Under the pieces are notes generated by a model. It was not told where the DNA came from. It did no database searches and saw nothing but the letters and a program-made list of their open reading frames with translations. Positions 45,420 through 54,129 of a stretch of DNA of 64,000 nucleotides are shown one piece after another. Source of the DNA: Candidatus Thermochlorobacteriaceae bacterium (lineage in GTDB: Bacteria > Bacteroidota > Chlorobiia > Chlorobiales > Thermochlorobacteraceae); contig JAJUFC010000008.1 of NCBI GenBank assembly GCA_029263855.1, positions 62,001 to 126,000 on the forward strand, in the 5' to 3' direction. Numbering within the stretch: the stretch's first letter is position 1; each line of letters begins with the position of its first letter. Made by a program: the position numbers and the translations under genes.

Positions 45420-46040
45420 TCAGAGATTAAGCGTTCGGAGTGTGGTGCGAATGGTTTCCCAATCGAACCCGCGCCGCGCGAGAAACTGCGCGAGTTTTTG
45501 TTTGCGCTTGTTCGGGTCGGGTTCTTTTGAGAGCGATTTGAGTTTTTTTTCGGCGGCTTTCGCGCAGAGTTCTTCGCTTTTGAGGTCGGTTCCGTTCAAG
45601 ACTGCGTCAATGGTTTCTTTCGCAACGCCTTTTTGGAGGAGTTTGGATTTGAGTGCGGATTTTCCAATCGGCGTGCGTTTGAGCCTATCGCGCACGAGCG
45701 CGCCCGCAAATTGAGAATCGTTGAGCAGGTTCATTTCGTAAAGTCGCGCAATCACTTTTTCAATGACTTCGGCAGGAAATTTTTTCTTGCGGAGTTTCTC
45801 GCGCACTTCTTTCTCGCTGTGGATTCGTCGGGTAAGCATCGTGAAGGCGGCTGTTTTGGCTTCGTCGTAAATTGCTGTTTCGCGCCAATGGGCAAGTTGT
45901 TCGGCTGTAACCGAGTCGCCTTTTTTCAGACCAAGCAACGCGAGCGCATCAAGCGAAAGTCCAAATGCAAATTCTCCATCGACAAAAATTGAGACGCGGT
46001 TTTTGCGATTTTTCTGCGGTTCAAGCGAGGTGATGGTCAT
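45420..46040 (-). CDS. recX: RecA regulator RecX
   Basis: From the ATG at 46040 this 206-residue protein has the RecX helical repeats: AFTMLTRRIHSEKEVREKL (about residues 65-83), EVIEKVIARLYEMNLLNDSQFAGALVRDR and a third repeat ending in ARRGFDWETIRTTL. RecX inhibits RecA filament growth. The ATG overlaps the mrdA stop as ATGA, so the genes are coupled. A longer frame starting at 46121 has an unrelated Arg-rich leader inside mrdA and is rejected. recA is not in the window. Confidence 0.88.
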   Translation of the reverse strand: MTITSLEPQKNRKNRVSIFVDGEFAFGLSLDALALLGLKKGDSVTAEQLAHWRETAIYDEAKTAAFTMLTRRIHSEKEVREKLRKKKFPAEVIEKVIARLYEMNLLNDSQFAGALVRDRLKRTPIGKSALKSKLLQKGVAKETIDAVLNGTDLKSEELCAKAAEKKLKSLSKEPDPNKRKQKLAQFLARRGFDWETIRTTLRTLNL

Positions 46041-47842
46041 GGCGCGGCAAGCCGTTTCGCGTTTCGTTCTGCAACTTGTCGCTCGTCTGGCGGATATTTT
46101 TGGAAGTAGCGTTTGAGCCATTCGCCCGCAATGGGAGCGGCTATCGTTCCACCAAAGCCTGCATTTTCAACCAAAACTGCAATGGCAATCGTAGGTTTTT
46201 CAAACGGTGCAAAGCAGATAAACCAAGCGTGGTCTTCACCATGTGGATTTTGTGCTGTTCCTGTTTTGCCCGCCACTTTAATACCAGGCACGCGCGCTCT
46301 GCCGCCCGTTCCATTTTCAACGGCTAAGAGCATGCCATTTCGCACGAGATTAAAAGTTGATTGTGAAATCGGTAGCTTCTCTTGAATCGGCGGGAGTTCT
46401 ACAATCGCGTCGCTGTTTTTATCGCGATAAGCGCGCACGACACGCGGCTGTAAGAGCGTTCCAGAATTGCCAAGTGCAGCAGCGTATCGGACCATTTGCA
46501 TCGGTGAGGCACCCATTTCGCCTTGTCCAATTCCCAAACTAATGATGTAGCCTTCGGTCCAGCCGCGCTTGCCGTAAAGTTTATCGAAGTATTCAGGCGA
46601 GGGAATCGTTGCCGTTTGTTCGTCAGGAATATCGATGCCCGTTTTTTGACCGAAGCCAAACATTTTGCCGTATTTCGTCCAACGCTCAAAGCCGATTCGG
46701 CGCACAAGGTTGTAGAAGTAAGAATTGCACGAAACTTGGATAGCGCGCGTCATGTCGACACTTCCGTGCCCTTTTCCGCCATGGCAGAGAAAATCTTTAT
46801 TGCCAAACTTGAAGTGCCCTGAGCAGTAAAATGTTGTTGAAGGCGTTGCGACGCTATCCTCCAAAGCGGCGATGGTAGAAATCATTTTGTAAGTTGAGCC
46901 GGGCGGATATCGCGTCTGTGTAGTGCGGTCAAACAAAGGGTTTTTCGGGTCGCTGACGATGGCTTGCCATGCACTGGCTTCGGTAAATCCGCCTAAGACA
47001 TTGAGGTCGTAATCGGGTTGAGAAGTGCATGCAAGAAGGTCGCCATTGCGCGTGTCCATTGCCACAAATGCACCTGATTTCCCAGTCGCAGTTAAAAGGC
47101 TTTCAGCAACGCCTTGTAGTTCAGCATCTATGGTGAGATAAAGGTCGTTTCCGGTTTGATATGGGATATTCTTTGTGCCGCCTTCCCAATCGCCAACCTG
47201 CCGTCCCAGCGAATTGACGAGCAAATATCGTGTGCCTTTTGTGCCGCGTAAGACGTCTTCGTAATACTTTTCCAATCCACGATAGCCGATGATGTCGTCG
47301 CGTGCATAAATTTCTTTCGGCACTTTTTCATACATCGCTTTTGAAATCGCTTTTGCGTAGCCGAAAATGTGCGCGCCTCTGACGTTAGGGAGATATTTGC
47401 GTTTGGATTCCATCGCGAAACTCACGCCCGGCATTTTCCACAGATTTTCTTCAAGCCTTGCCAGTTGAAGCGGCGTGAGGTCGCGAATGACTTTCGTGGG
47501 TGCAAAGCGGTTGTAGGCTCTGCCTTCGGCGATTTTGGCTTCAAGTTCTGACTCTGAAACGCCGAGCAATTCTGAAAGCAACGGAAGCGACTTCTTATTG
47601 AATTCCGATGGCGTGATTTGTAGCGTGTATAAAGGTTGGTTATCCACAACGGCAACGCCATTACGGTCATACATCACGCCGCGCGGCGCATCAATCGGAA
47701 TTTTGCGAATGGAGTTTTGCGAGGAAACTTCTTTGAGAAAACTTTGCTCTATGACTTGAAGATAAAACAGCCGCCCCAAAAGCGTTGTAAACACAATCGC
47801 TAAGAGTGCATAAATAATTGGCGTTGAGCGTATTTGTTCCAT
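46037..47842 (-). CDS. mrdA: Penicillin-binding protein 2 (cell elongation transpeptidase)
   Basis: This 601-residue protein has one N-terminal membrane anchor (about residues 9-28) and a dimerisation domain. Its transpeptidase has PPGSTYKMIS (SxxK nucleophile), VSCNSYF (SxN) and VAGKTGTAQNP (KTG), with GIGQGEMGASPMQMVRYAAA near it. This is the rod-shape PBP2. It has normal length. Upstream on the minus strand TATATTCG (47860-47867) may be a -7 element. recX follows, overlapping by 4 bases. rodA is not seen in the window. Confidence 0.95.
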   Translation of the reverse strand: MEQIRSTPIIYALLAIVFTTLLGRLFYLQVIEQSFLKEVSSQNSIRKIPIDAPRGVMYDRNGVAVVDNQPLYTLQITPSEFNKKSLPLLSELLGVSESELEAKIAEGRAYNRFAPTKVIRDLTPLQLARLEENLWKMPGVSFAMESKRKYLPNVRGAHIFGYAKAISKAMYEKVPKEIYARDDIIGYRGLEKYYEDVLRGTKGTRYLLVNSLGRQVGDWEGGTKNIPYQTGNDLYLTIDAELQGVAESLLTATGKSGAFVAMDTRNGDLLACTSQPDYDLNVLGGFTEASAWQAIVSDPKNPLFDRTTQTRYPPGSTYKMISTIAALEDSVATPSTTFYCSGHFKFGNKDFLCHGGKGHGSVDMTRAIQVSCNSYFYNLVRRIGFERWTKYGKMFGFGQKTGIDIPDEQTATIPSPEYFDKLYGKRGWTEGYIISLGIGQGEMGASPMQMVRYAAALGNSGTLLQPRVVRAYRDKNSDAIVELPPIQEKLPISQSTFNLVRNGMLLAVENGTGGRARVPGIKVAGKTGTAQNPHGEDHAWFICFAPFEKPTIAIAVLVENAGFGGTIAAPIAGEWLKRYFQKYPPDERQVAERNAKRLAAP

Positions 47843-47914
47843 CTCTGACCTCTTTGCGCCGAATATACAACCTTCGGTTCATGTTATGAATATGCTTTTT
47901 CGCTCAAACATTCC

Positions 47915-47922
47915 TAACTTTC
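47915..47922 (+). promoter_or_regulatory. Possible -7 element upstream of the PhzF-like gene
   Basis: TAACTTTC, followed by G, resembles the TAnnTTTGC core of FCB promoters and lies 31 bases before the ATG at 47953, in the divergent gap with mrdA. It is a single weak match. Confidence 0.35.
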
Positions 47923-47952
47923 GCGCCTTAAACTGACATTCAAAAAATAACT

Positions 47953-48858
47953 ATGAACTCATACATTGTTAAGCACGTTGATGCTTTTACCGACCGCGCT
48001 CTTACAGGAAATCCTGCCGCGGTTTTAATCAATGCAAGCGGATTGAGCGACGAGCAAATGCAACTCATCGCTCGCGAAATGAACCTTTCCGAAACCGCTT
48101 TCGTCCTTCCCGCTACCGATAGCACGCACGACCTCGAACTGCGTTGGCTGACACCGACAAAAGAAGTCAACCTTTGCGGACACGCGACGATTGCCGCCTT
48201 TCACGCCCTTGCCGAAGAGAATATGTTCGGGCTTGGCGAACATTCCAACAAGAAGTTTCACGTCAAAACCCGTAGCGGCACACTGCCCGTTTCAGTTGAA
48301 CGACGCGACGAAAAAGTCATGGTCAAGTTCGGCATTCCTGTTCCGACCTTCGCGAAATTTGACGGACAAATCGCCGACCTGTTCAACACGCTTTCCGTTC
48401 CAACCGAACAACTCGATAAGTCGCTTCCGGTGCTCATCTCGTCTTCGCGCTACCTTTACTTGCCGTTTATCAATCGCGAGCCGCTCTTGAAAATGTCGCC
48501 CGATTTTCAAATGCTTAAACAACTTTTGCTTCGACGCGACTTGACCGGCGTTTGTGTTTTCACCACCGAAACTAAGCACCCAACGAGTGCCGCACATTCG
48601 CGCTTCTTCGCGCCTGCCGTCGGCATTGATGAAGACCCCGTTACGGGCTCGGCACAAGGCGAACTTGCGTGCTATCTTTTCAAGCAAAATCGCCTTCCTC
48701 AATCTGACGGCGTTATCTCTGTTGCGCTTGAACAAGGTTACGTTATCAATCGCGGCGGACGGGTGTGGTCGGAACTTGTTATCAAAAGTGGCGCGATTGA
48801 ATCCGTCAGCATCAGCGGCTATGCCGTTACCGTAATGAACGGAAAGATGCTCATGTAA
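47953..48858 (+). CDS. PhzF family isomerase-like protein
   Basis: This 301-residue protein belongs to the PhzF/YddE family (diaminopimelate-epimerase fold). Markers are DAFTDRALTGNPAAVLI (about residues 10-26), NLSETAFVLP (38-47, with the catalytic-type glutamate) and NLCGHATIAAFHALAEE. Near the end GIDEDPVTGSAQGELACYL is the other half of the site. Family members isomerise or epimerise small acids; the true substrate is rarely known. It stands alone, divergent from mrdA. A terminator follows its stop. Confidence 0.9.
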   Translation: MNSYIVKHVDAFTDRALTGNPAAVLINASGLSDEQMQLIAREMNLSETAFVLPATDSTHDLELRWLTPTKEVNLCGHATIAAFHALAEENMFGLGEHSNKKFHVKTRSGTLPVSVERRDEKVMVKFGIPVPTFAKFDGQIADLFNTLSVPTEQLDKSLPVLISSSRYLYLPFINREPLLKMSPDFQMLKQLLLRRDLTGVCVFTTETKHPTSAAHSRFFAPAVGIDEDPVTGSAQGELACYLFKQNRLPQSDGVISVALEQGYVINRGGRVWSELVIKSGAIESVSISGYAVTVMNGKMLM

Positions 48859-48879
48859 GCACTTTACATTTCGCCAACA

Positions 48880-48916
48880 AAAAAGCCTGACCGATTTTAC
48901 TCGTTCAGGCTTTTGC
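48880..48916. terminator. Bidirectional terminator between phzF-like and DUF4397 genes
   Basis: AAAAAAGCCTGA (left) and TCAGGCTTTT (right) form a stem with arms about 48883-48890 and 48905-48912, and A- and T-runs on either side. It serves the two convergent genes. Confidence 0.75.
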
Positions 48917-48937
48917 TTACAGGTTGCTTTTGAGGGA

Positions 48938-49651
48938 TTACGGATTATTCACGATGATTTCTGCGCCAAGTGCTTGCACCCCTTCACCGCCTAAAAATCC
49001 TTTGGCAAAGACGGTGTAAATTTTTCCCGCGTCCAGTCTGATGTTGGGGAGGTTCAACGCAACAGTTGTTGTTCCCGCGACACGCACTTCCAAGTTCACC
49101 GTGCCTGCATCGACAGGCGTGAAGGCTTGCTCTTGTGCGGTGATGGTTCGGTTAAATGCGCGATTCGTGAATAAGCCTTGTCCCGCAGGCTGACCTGCAA
49201 CCGAGACATCAACCGCAGGTGCATTTGGCGAAAGATGAACGAATCGCACATGGGCTTTGCCTGATGCAGGTGCCGTTAAATCGTCGGTTGTAACTAACGG
49301 CGCAATTTTGCTTACCGAATCAATGGCAAAGACCGAGTAATTTTTGTTTCCTTCAAGCGGCAGGTCTGCATTGATGACAGTTGTCGTTGTGCCTGCTACA
49401 TTCACTTTCACGTTGCGCGCGCCTGCATTGACCGATAAGTATCCTGTGTTGTTCGGAAATGTGAGCGGTTGTTGGTTGACTTTTTGGTTATCGACCAACA
49501 AATCAACGCCGGGCGCGTTAGGCGAGGCATGTGCAACCAATACCTTCGCTTGCGGTGTTGGGGTTGGTGATGATGCAGTATCTTCACTGCAACCTGTATT
49601 GAAAGAAAGTGCCACAGCAGCAACCAACACTAAAAAGAGAGAATTCTTCAT
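48938..49651 (-). CDS. DUF4397 lipoprotein
   Basis: This 237-residue protein, read from the ATG at 49651, has a lipoprotein signal. The hydrophobic stretch FLVLVAAVALSF is followed by NTGC, a lipobox-like site giving Cys at about residue 20. The mature part contains two related modules: HASPNAPGVDLLVDNQKV (about 40-57) and HLSPNAPAVDVSVAGQP (about 140-156), typical of DUF4397. The function is unknown; it is likely anchored in the outer or inner membrane facing the periplasm. A longer start at 49750 would add 33 residues before the signal and is rejected. Confidence 0.85.
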   Translation of the reverse strand: MKNSLFLVLVAAVALSFNTGCSEDTASSPTPTPQAKVLVAHASPNAPGVDLLVDNQKVNQQPLTFPNNTGYLSVNAGARNVKVNVAGTTTTVINADLPLEGNKNYSVFAIDSVSKIAPLVTTDDLTAPASGKAHVRFVHLSPNAPAVDVSVAGQPAGQGLFTNRAFNRTITAQEQAFTPVDAGTVNLEVRVAGTTTVALNLPNIRLDAGKIYTVFAKGFLGGEGVQALGAEIIVNNP

Positions 49652-49766
49652 AGATGATGACAGGATGTTTAGATTGAGAAATGACAATGAACAATACTGC
49701 TGTTTTGTAACAGCACGGTAGAAAACGCTTTCAATGCGGAGAAGTTTCAAATTTTCAGTTTAGGGT

Positions 49767-50702
49767 ATGAATCGAGCCACATCGCTTTTTGAACAAATCC
49801 AACAAGGCAACAAACGCGCACTTGCACGATTGCTCTCACACGTAGAGAACAACGACGAATCACTTTCGCCAATTCTTTCCGACCTGTTGAGGGAAAATCG
49901 TCTTGCTTATCGCATTGGCATTACAGGTCCGCCCGGCGCGGGCAAAAGCACGCTGACGAATCAACTTGTGAAAGCCTATCGCAAGGCACAAAAAAAAGTC
50001 GCAGTGATTGCCGTCGATCCAACAAGTCCATTTACAGGCGGCGCGCTCTTGGGCGACCGAATCCGAATGAACGACGTGATGCTCGATTCAGGCGTGTTCA
50101 TTCGCTCAATGGCGACGCGCGGCAGTCTGGGCGGATTGGCAACAAAAGCGGCGGAAGTTTCGCGCGTCATCGAAGCCGCTGGCTACGAGATTATTCTTTT
50201 TGAAACCGTCGGCGTTGGTCAATCTGAACTTGACATCGTCAAAGCCGCTGACACCACCATCGTCGCACTCGTTCCCGAATCGGGCGATAGCATTCAAGCC
50301 ATGAAAGCCGGACTGATGGAAATCGCCGACATCTTCGTTATGAACAAAGCCGATAGAACCGACAGCGACAAAGCCGTTCAAGCCCTCGAAAGCAGTTTGC
50401 AACTGCGCGACCATACGGCAGATTCTTGGCTTGCGCCTATTGTCAAAACCGTCGCCACGAGAGGCGTAGGAATTTCGGATTTATTCGCCGCGATTGACGC
50501 GCATAACCAATATTTGCAGTCCAAAGGCTTGCTCGAAAAAAAACGCGAAGCCCGCGATAAAGAATTCATCGAGAGCCTTGTCGCAGAAAAATGGCGACGC
50601 GCTTTCTGGACGCAGTCGCGACAAGCCTTGCTTCTACAAAAACTTTCTGAACACGAATCGCCCTATCGCATCGCTGAACTCTTGCTCTCTGACCATGACT
50701 AA
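49767..50702 (+). CDS. meaB: Methylmalonyl-CoA mutase-associated GTPase MeaB
   Basis: This 311-residue G3E-type GTPase contains GITGPPGAGKSTLTNQLV (P-loop, about residues 53-70), VIAVDPTSPFTGGALLGDRIRM, ETVGVGQSELDIV (G3) and MNKADR (G4 variant NKAD). MeaB loads and protects the adenosylcobalamin of methylmalonyl-CoA mutase. The mutase genes are not in the window. It fits the cobalamin-synthesis genes (cobS, cobT) found 7-11 kb downstream. The last 8 bases overlap the next small gene. Confidence 0.95.
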   Translation: MNRATSLFEQIQQGNKRALARLLSHVENNDESLSPILSDLLRENRLAYRIGITGPPGAGKSTLTNQLVKAYRKAQKKVAVIAVDPTSPFTGGALLGDRIRMNDVMLDSGVFIRSMATRGSLGGLATKAAEVSRVIEAAGYEIILFETVGVGQSELDIVKAADTTIVALVPESGDSIQAMKAGLMEIADIFVMNKADRTDSDKAVQALESSLQLRDHTADSWLAPIVKTVATRGVGISDLFAAIDAHNQYLQSKGLLEKKREARDKEFIESLVAEKWRRAFWTQSRQALLLQKLSEHESPYRIAELLLSDHD

Positions 50703-51066
50703 ACAAGACTTGCTCGAAGCCCTTCGCCCTTATTGCTATCAAGATATTCGCGGCGTTCTGATTGAAATTGTGCTCGAGGAAAAACAAGACCTTTACGACC
50801 GATTGGAGCTCATTGTCAGCGAAACTTTGGAAACCAATCGAACAAGATTACTGACAGGCTACGACTGGGACGTGGGCGAAAGCCGTTGGCGCAATGCGTT
50901 TCTCGTGCATCTTTGGTCCGACGACCACGACATTTATTCGCTTGATGATTTTGACCGACTATACAACGCCGAACAAATCGCCGAACTGCTTTCTTTTCTT
51001 GATATGCTTAAAACTGCACTTGTCGAAGAACTCGCCGATGTTCAAGGCTGGACGCTTTTACCTTGA
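50695..51066 (+). CDS. Hypothetical protein, 123 residues, coupled to meaB
   Basis: The ATG at 50695 overlaps the last 8 bases of meaB, so the two are translationally coupled. The protein starts MTKQDLLEALRPYCYQDIRG and is acidic and mostly helical, with an aromatic patch (YDWDVGESRWRNAF, about residues 56-69) and no membrane segment. No family is recognised. A role with MeaB is possible but cannot be shown. Confidence 0.7.
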   Translation: MTKQDLLEALRPYCYQDIRGVLIEIVLEEKQDLYDRLELIVSETLETNRTRLLTGYDWDVGESRWRNAFLVHLWSDDHDIYSLDDFDRLYNAEQIAELLSFLDMLKTALVEELADVQGWTLLP

Positions 51067-51100
51067 TGTTCATACTTAATGTTCATAAACTTCTCTTTCA

Positions 51101-51994
51101 ATGGTTTCAAAATTAAATGTCTCGGAACGCCTCTCGCTCTCGCGCCTTTCGCTCGGCGTATGGAGAATGAATCAATGGAATTTGAGCGATGAAGCCTTGC
51201 GCACGTTGTTTGAATCCGTCGTTGAACTCGGCATTACAACGATTGACCACGCCGACATCTACGGCGGCTATACCTGCGAAGAACGCTTCGGCACGATTGT
51301 TCCAAGTTCGCTTCGCCAAAAAATGCAACTTGTAACCAAGTGCGGGATTAAACTTGTTTCGCCTAACCGTCCTGAACACCGCTTAAAAACTTACGACACC
51401 AGCGCAAAGCACATTTTGGCTTCGGTTGACACCTCGCTTAAAAATTTGCGAACGGATTATCTCGATGCGCTTTTGCTTCATCGTCCGAATCCGCTGATGA
51501 ACGCTGATGAACTCGCCGAAGCCTTTACCGCGCTTCGCAAGTCAGGCAAAGTGTTGGAGTTTGGGGTTTCGAATTTCACGCCATCTCAAATTTCTCTGCT
51601 TCAATCGCGCTTGTCGTTCAAATTGATTACGAATCAAATCGAGTTTTCCGTCCTGCATCTTGCGCCGATGTATGACGGCACATTAGACCAAGCACAAGAA
51701 CGCGCTATGCCGCCGATGGCGTGGTCGCCGCTTGCGGGCGGGCGTTTGTTCGGCGAGGGCGAACAGGCGTGGCGCGTCCGCTCTGAACTTTCGAGCATCG
51801 CACATGAACTTGGCAGAAGTCTTGAACAGGTTGCGTTGGCATGGATTATGAAACACCCGTCAAAGCCGATGCCGATTCTCGGCTCCGGAAAATTTGAGCG
51901 GCTCAAAGACACCGCAAACGCCGATTCGCTCACCCTTTCTGACGAACATTGGTTTCGTATCTTACGCGCTTCAACAGGAGGAGACGTTCCTTAA
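51101..51994 (+). CDS. Aldo/keto reductase
   Basis: This 297-residue oxidoreductase has the AKR barrel with the usual tetrad: HADIYG (Asp and Tyr, about residues 48-53), VTKCGI (Lys) and LLHRPNP (His). LGVWRMNQWNLS near the start and GVSNFTPSQISLLQ are family-typical; the sequence resembles the YdhF group. It is NADPH-dependent by family expectation; the substrate is unknown. The stop TAA shares a base with the ATG of the next gene (TAATG at 51992-51996). Confidence 0.92.
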   Translation: MVSKLNVSERLSLSRLSLGVWRMNQWNLSDEALRTLFESVVELGITTIDHADIYGGYTCEERFGTIVPSSLRQKMQLVTKCGIKLVSPNRPEHRLKTYDTSAKHILASVDTSLKNLRTDYLDALLLHRPNPLMNADELAEAFTALRKSGKVLEFGVSNFTPSQISLLQSRLSFKLITNQIEFSVLHLAPMYDGTLDQAQERAMPPMAWSPLAGGRLFGEGEQAWRVRSELSSIAHELGRSLEQVALAWIMKHPSKPMPILGSGKFERLKDTANADSLTLSDEHWFRILRASTGGDVP

Positions 51995-54087
51995 TGACCA
52001 TGGCGCAATCGTCTGAAAAAATAACTTTGTTACACGACCCCTCTCAAATTCGGGTGCTCGCTTTGCTTGCTAAAGACTTCCGCTCGACGAACCTCGCTAA
52101 GGCAAAAGAAACTGCCGAGATGTGTTTAACCCTCATCGGCGAAAGCGACTTGTTTCCCAACGAAAAAGCCCTTGCCCTCACGACGCTCGGCATCTGCAAC
52201 CGCTTCGATGGCAATTCGCAAAAAGCCATTGAGCAATTTTCAGAGGCGCAATCGCTTTACACCTCTCTGAATGATTCGTTTAACGTCGCAGATTGCTATC
52301 TCAAACTTGGAAGCGTCTATCGGTATTTGACCGACTTTCAAAGCGCGATACAGAGTTATGAGAAAGGACTCGCGCTCTTTCGCGAGTTGCAGGACGCAAG
52401 CGGCACAGCCATGGCACTCAACAATCTCGGAAACGTCTTTTACGCTACTGCCGATTTCGCCCGCGCCCTTCAATGCTATCAAGAAAGCCTTTCGCTTTAC
52501 CTTTCACTCGGCGACGATTCAGGCATTGCATCAGCATTTGCCAATCTCGCCTTGATTTATGAACGTCTTGGCGATTATGTCAATGCCCTTCAACTCAATC
52601 AAGAAAGCCTGACGCTTCGCGAAAACGACGGAGATAAAAAAGGCATGTCCGTCTCGCTCAACAACATTGGCATGGTTTATGAAAAACTTTCCGACTACGA
52701 CAACGCAATAGCCGCTCACGAACAAAGTCTGAACCTCAAACGCGAAATCGGTGATGTTTATGGTATTGCGCAGTCGTTTAATAATCTGGGCAATGTCTAT
52801 GAAAAAATTGGCGACTACACGCGCGCCCTTGACGTATATGAACAAAGTTTCATCATTCAAAACACCATCAACGACAAACAAGGCATCGCTTATTCGCTCA
52901 ATAATATCGGACACATTCACGAAGCCCTTCGCCAATTTGAAAATGCACTTCACTTCTACAACAAAAGTCTATCGCTTTTTCAAAGCATCGGCGATAAATA
53001 CGGCATTGCCAATTCGTTCATTGGATTAGGAAAAGTATTTATTCACCTCAAAGCGTTTTCAGAAGCGGAACGCCATTTGAACGACGCGCTTGTGCTCTGT
53101 GAAGAAGTTGGTTTGAAAGAAGAACGCTACGTAGTGTATGAAACGCTCGCTCTGCTTTATGCAGAAACCGGCGACTTCAAGAAAGCCTTTGAATCGCATC
53201 AGAAGTTTCACAGCGCGAAAGAAGAAGTGTTCAATCAAGAAAAAGAACAGCGATTAGCCACGCTTCAAGTGCGCTTTGAGACGGAACAAGCCCGCAAAGA
53301 CAGCGAACTGCAAAAGAAAGAAGCCGAACTCTTCCGCCTTAAAACAGTCGAGCTTGCCAACGCGCTCAACGACGCTCATCTTCAAAAAGAACGTGCCGAA
53401 GAAGCAAATAAACTCAAAACCGAATTTTTAGGCATTGCGGCGCACGACCTCAAAAATCCCCTTCAATCCATCATGGGCTTTGCTGATTTGATTGCAGAAA
53501 GAATTGATGAAAAAGAGACGGTGCGTTCATACAGCCAAATCATTAAACGCTCATCGGAGCGAATGTTCAACATTGTCTCTTCGCTTCTTAAAAATCTTCG
53601 CTATGATGCAACCCAACTGTCGCTCAACACAGAGCCCACCGACATCGGCGAGGTTTTGCATCTCGTTTTAGAGAACAATCTTCCGCAGATGGAGCGCAAA
53701 TCACTCACGCTTTCCGCACAAATTGAAACGAACTGCATCGCACATATCGACCGTGCCTATATGAGCGAAGCCTTCGATAACTTGATTTCAAACGCGATTA
53801 AATACAGTCCCATTTGCAAGCAAATCACGGTCAGCCTTCAGCGCATATCGGATTCATTTCGAGTTGCCATTAAAGACGACGGACAAGGACTCAACGAAGA
53901 CGATAAAGCGAAACTCTTTTCTCAATTTCAGTCGCTTTCTGCCAAGCCGACGGGCGGCGAAAGTTCCACAGGTTTAGGATTGTATATCGTCAAGCAAATT
54001 GTTGAAAAGCATAGCGGGCGCGTTTGGGCGGAATCAGACGGCAAAAATCAAGGCGCGACATTCTTTATTGAACTGCCCTGCGCTTGA
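51994..54087 (+). CDS. TPR-sensor histidine kinase (soluble)
   Basis: This 697-residue protein has about nine tetratricopeptide repeats with the tight NNIGxVYxxLxDYxxAL consensus (about residues 60-420). A coiled-coil linker with HQKFHSAKEEVFNQEKEQ (about 406-423) follows, then a kinase core: FLGIAAHDLKNPLQSIMGFADLI (H-box), DNLISNAIKYSP, IKDDGQGLNEDD and GESSTGLGLYIVKQIV. It is soluble. The start at 51994 is supported by the strong site AGGAGGAG at 51976-51983 and the TAATG overlap. It shares linker and kinase with the other TPR kinases here. No response regulator is adjacent. Confidence 0.93.
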   Translation: MTMAQSSEKITLLHDPSQIRVLALLAKDFRSTNLAKAKETAEMCLTLIGESDLFPNEKALALTTLGICNRFDGNSQKAIEQFSEAQSLYTSLNDSFNVADCYLKLGSVYRYLTDFQSAIQSYEKGLALFRELQDASGTAMALNNLGNVFYATADFARALQCYQESLSLYLSLGDDSGIASAFANLALIYERLGDYVNALQLNQESLTLRENDGDKKGMSVSLNNIGMVYEKLSDYDNAIAAHEQSLNLKREIGDVYGIAQSFNNLGNVYEKIGDYTRALDVYEQSFIIQNTINDKQGIAYSLNNIGHIHEALRQFENALHFYNKSLSLFQSIGDKYGIANSFIGLGKVFIHLKAFSEAERHLNDALVLCEEVGLKEERYVVYETLALLYAETGDFKKAFESHQKFHSAKEEVFNQEKEQRLATLQVRFETEQARKDSELQKKEAELFRLKTVELANALNDAHLQKERAEEANKLKTEFLGIAAHDLKNPLQSIMGFADLIAERIDEKETVRSYSQIIKRSSERMFNIVSSLLKNLRYDATQLSLNTEPTDIGEVLHLVLENNLPQMERKSLTLSAQIETNCIAHIDRAYMSEAFDNLISNAIKYSPICKQITVSLQRISDSFRVAIKDDGQGLNEDDKAKLFSQFQSLSAKPTGGESSTGLGLYIVKQIVEKHSGRVWAESDGKNQGATFFIELPCA

Positions 54088-54100
54088 AGTTGCTTTTCTG

Positions 54101-54109
54101 TAACTTTGC
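54101..54109 (+). promoter_or_regulatory. TAnnTTTGC -7 element upstream of the ferrochelatase-like gene
   Basis: TAACTTTGC is an exact match to the FCB -7 core and lies about 21 bases before the ATG at 54130. It implies that the gene has its own promoter despite following the kinase by only 42 bases. Confidence 0.5.
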
Positions 54110-54129
54110 AAAAATGAACATTGCCGAAC

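Noticed and set aside
46037-46121. Longer N-terminus for RecX
   Set aside because: The added 27 residues are Arg- and Cys-rich and translate mrdA out of frame. The ATGA overlap at 46037-46040 gives the expected RecX start.
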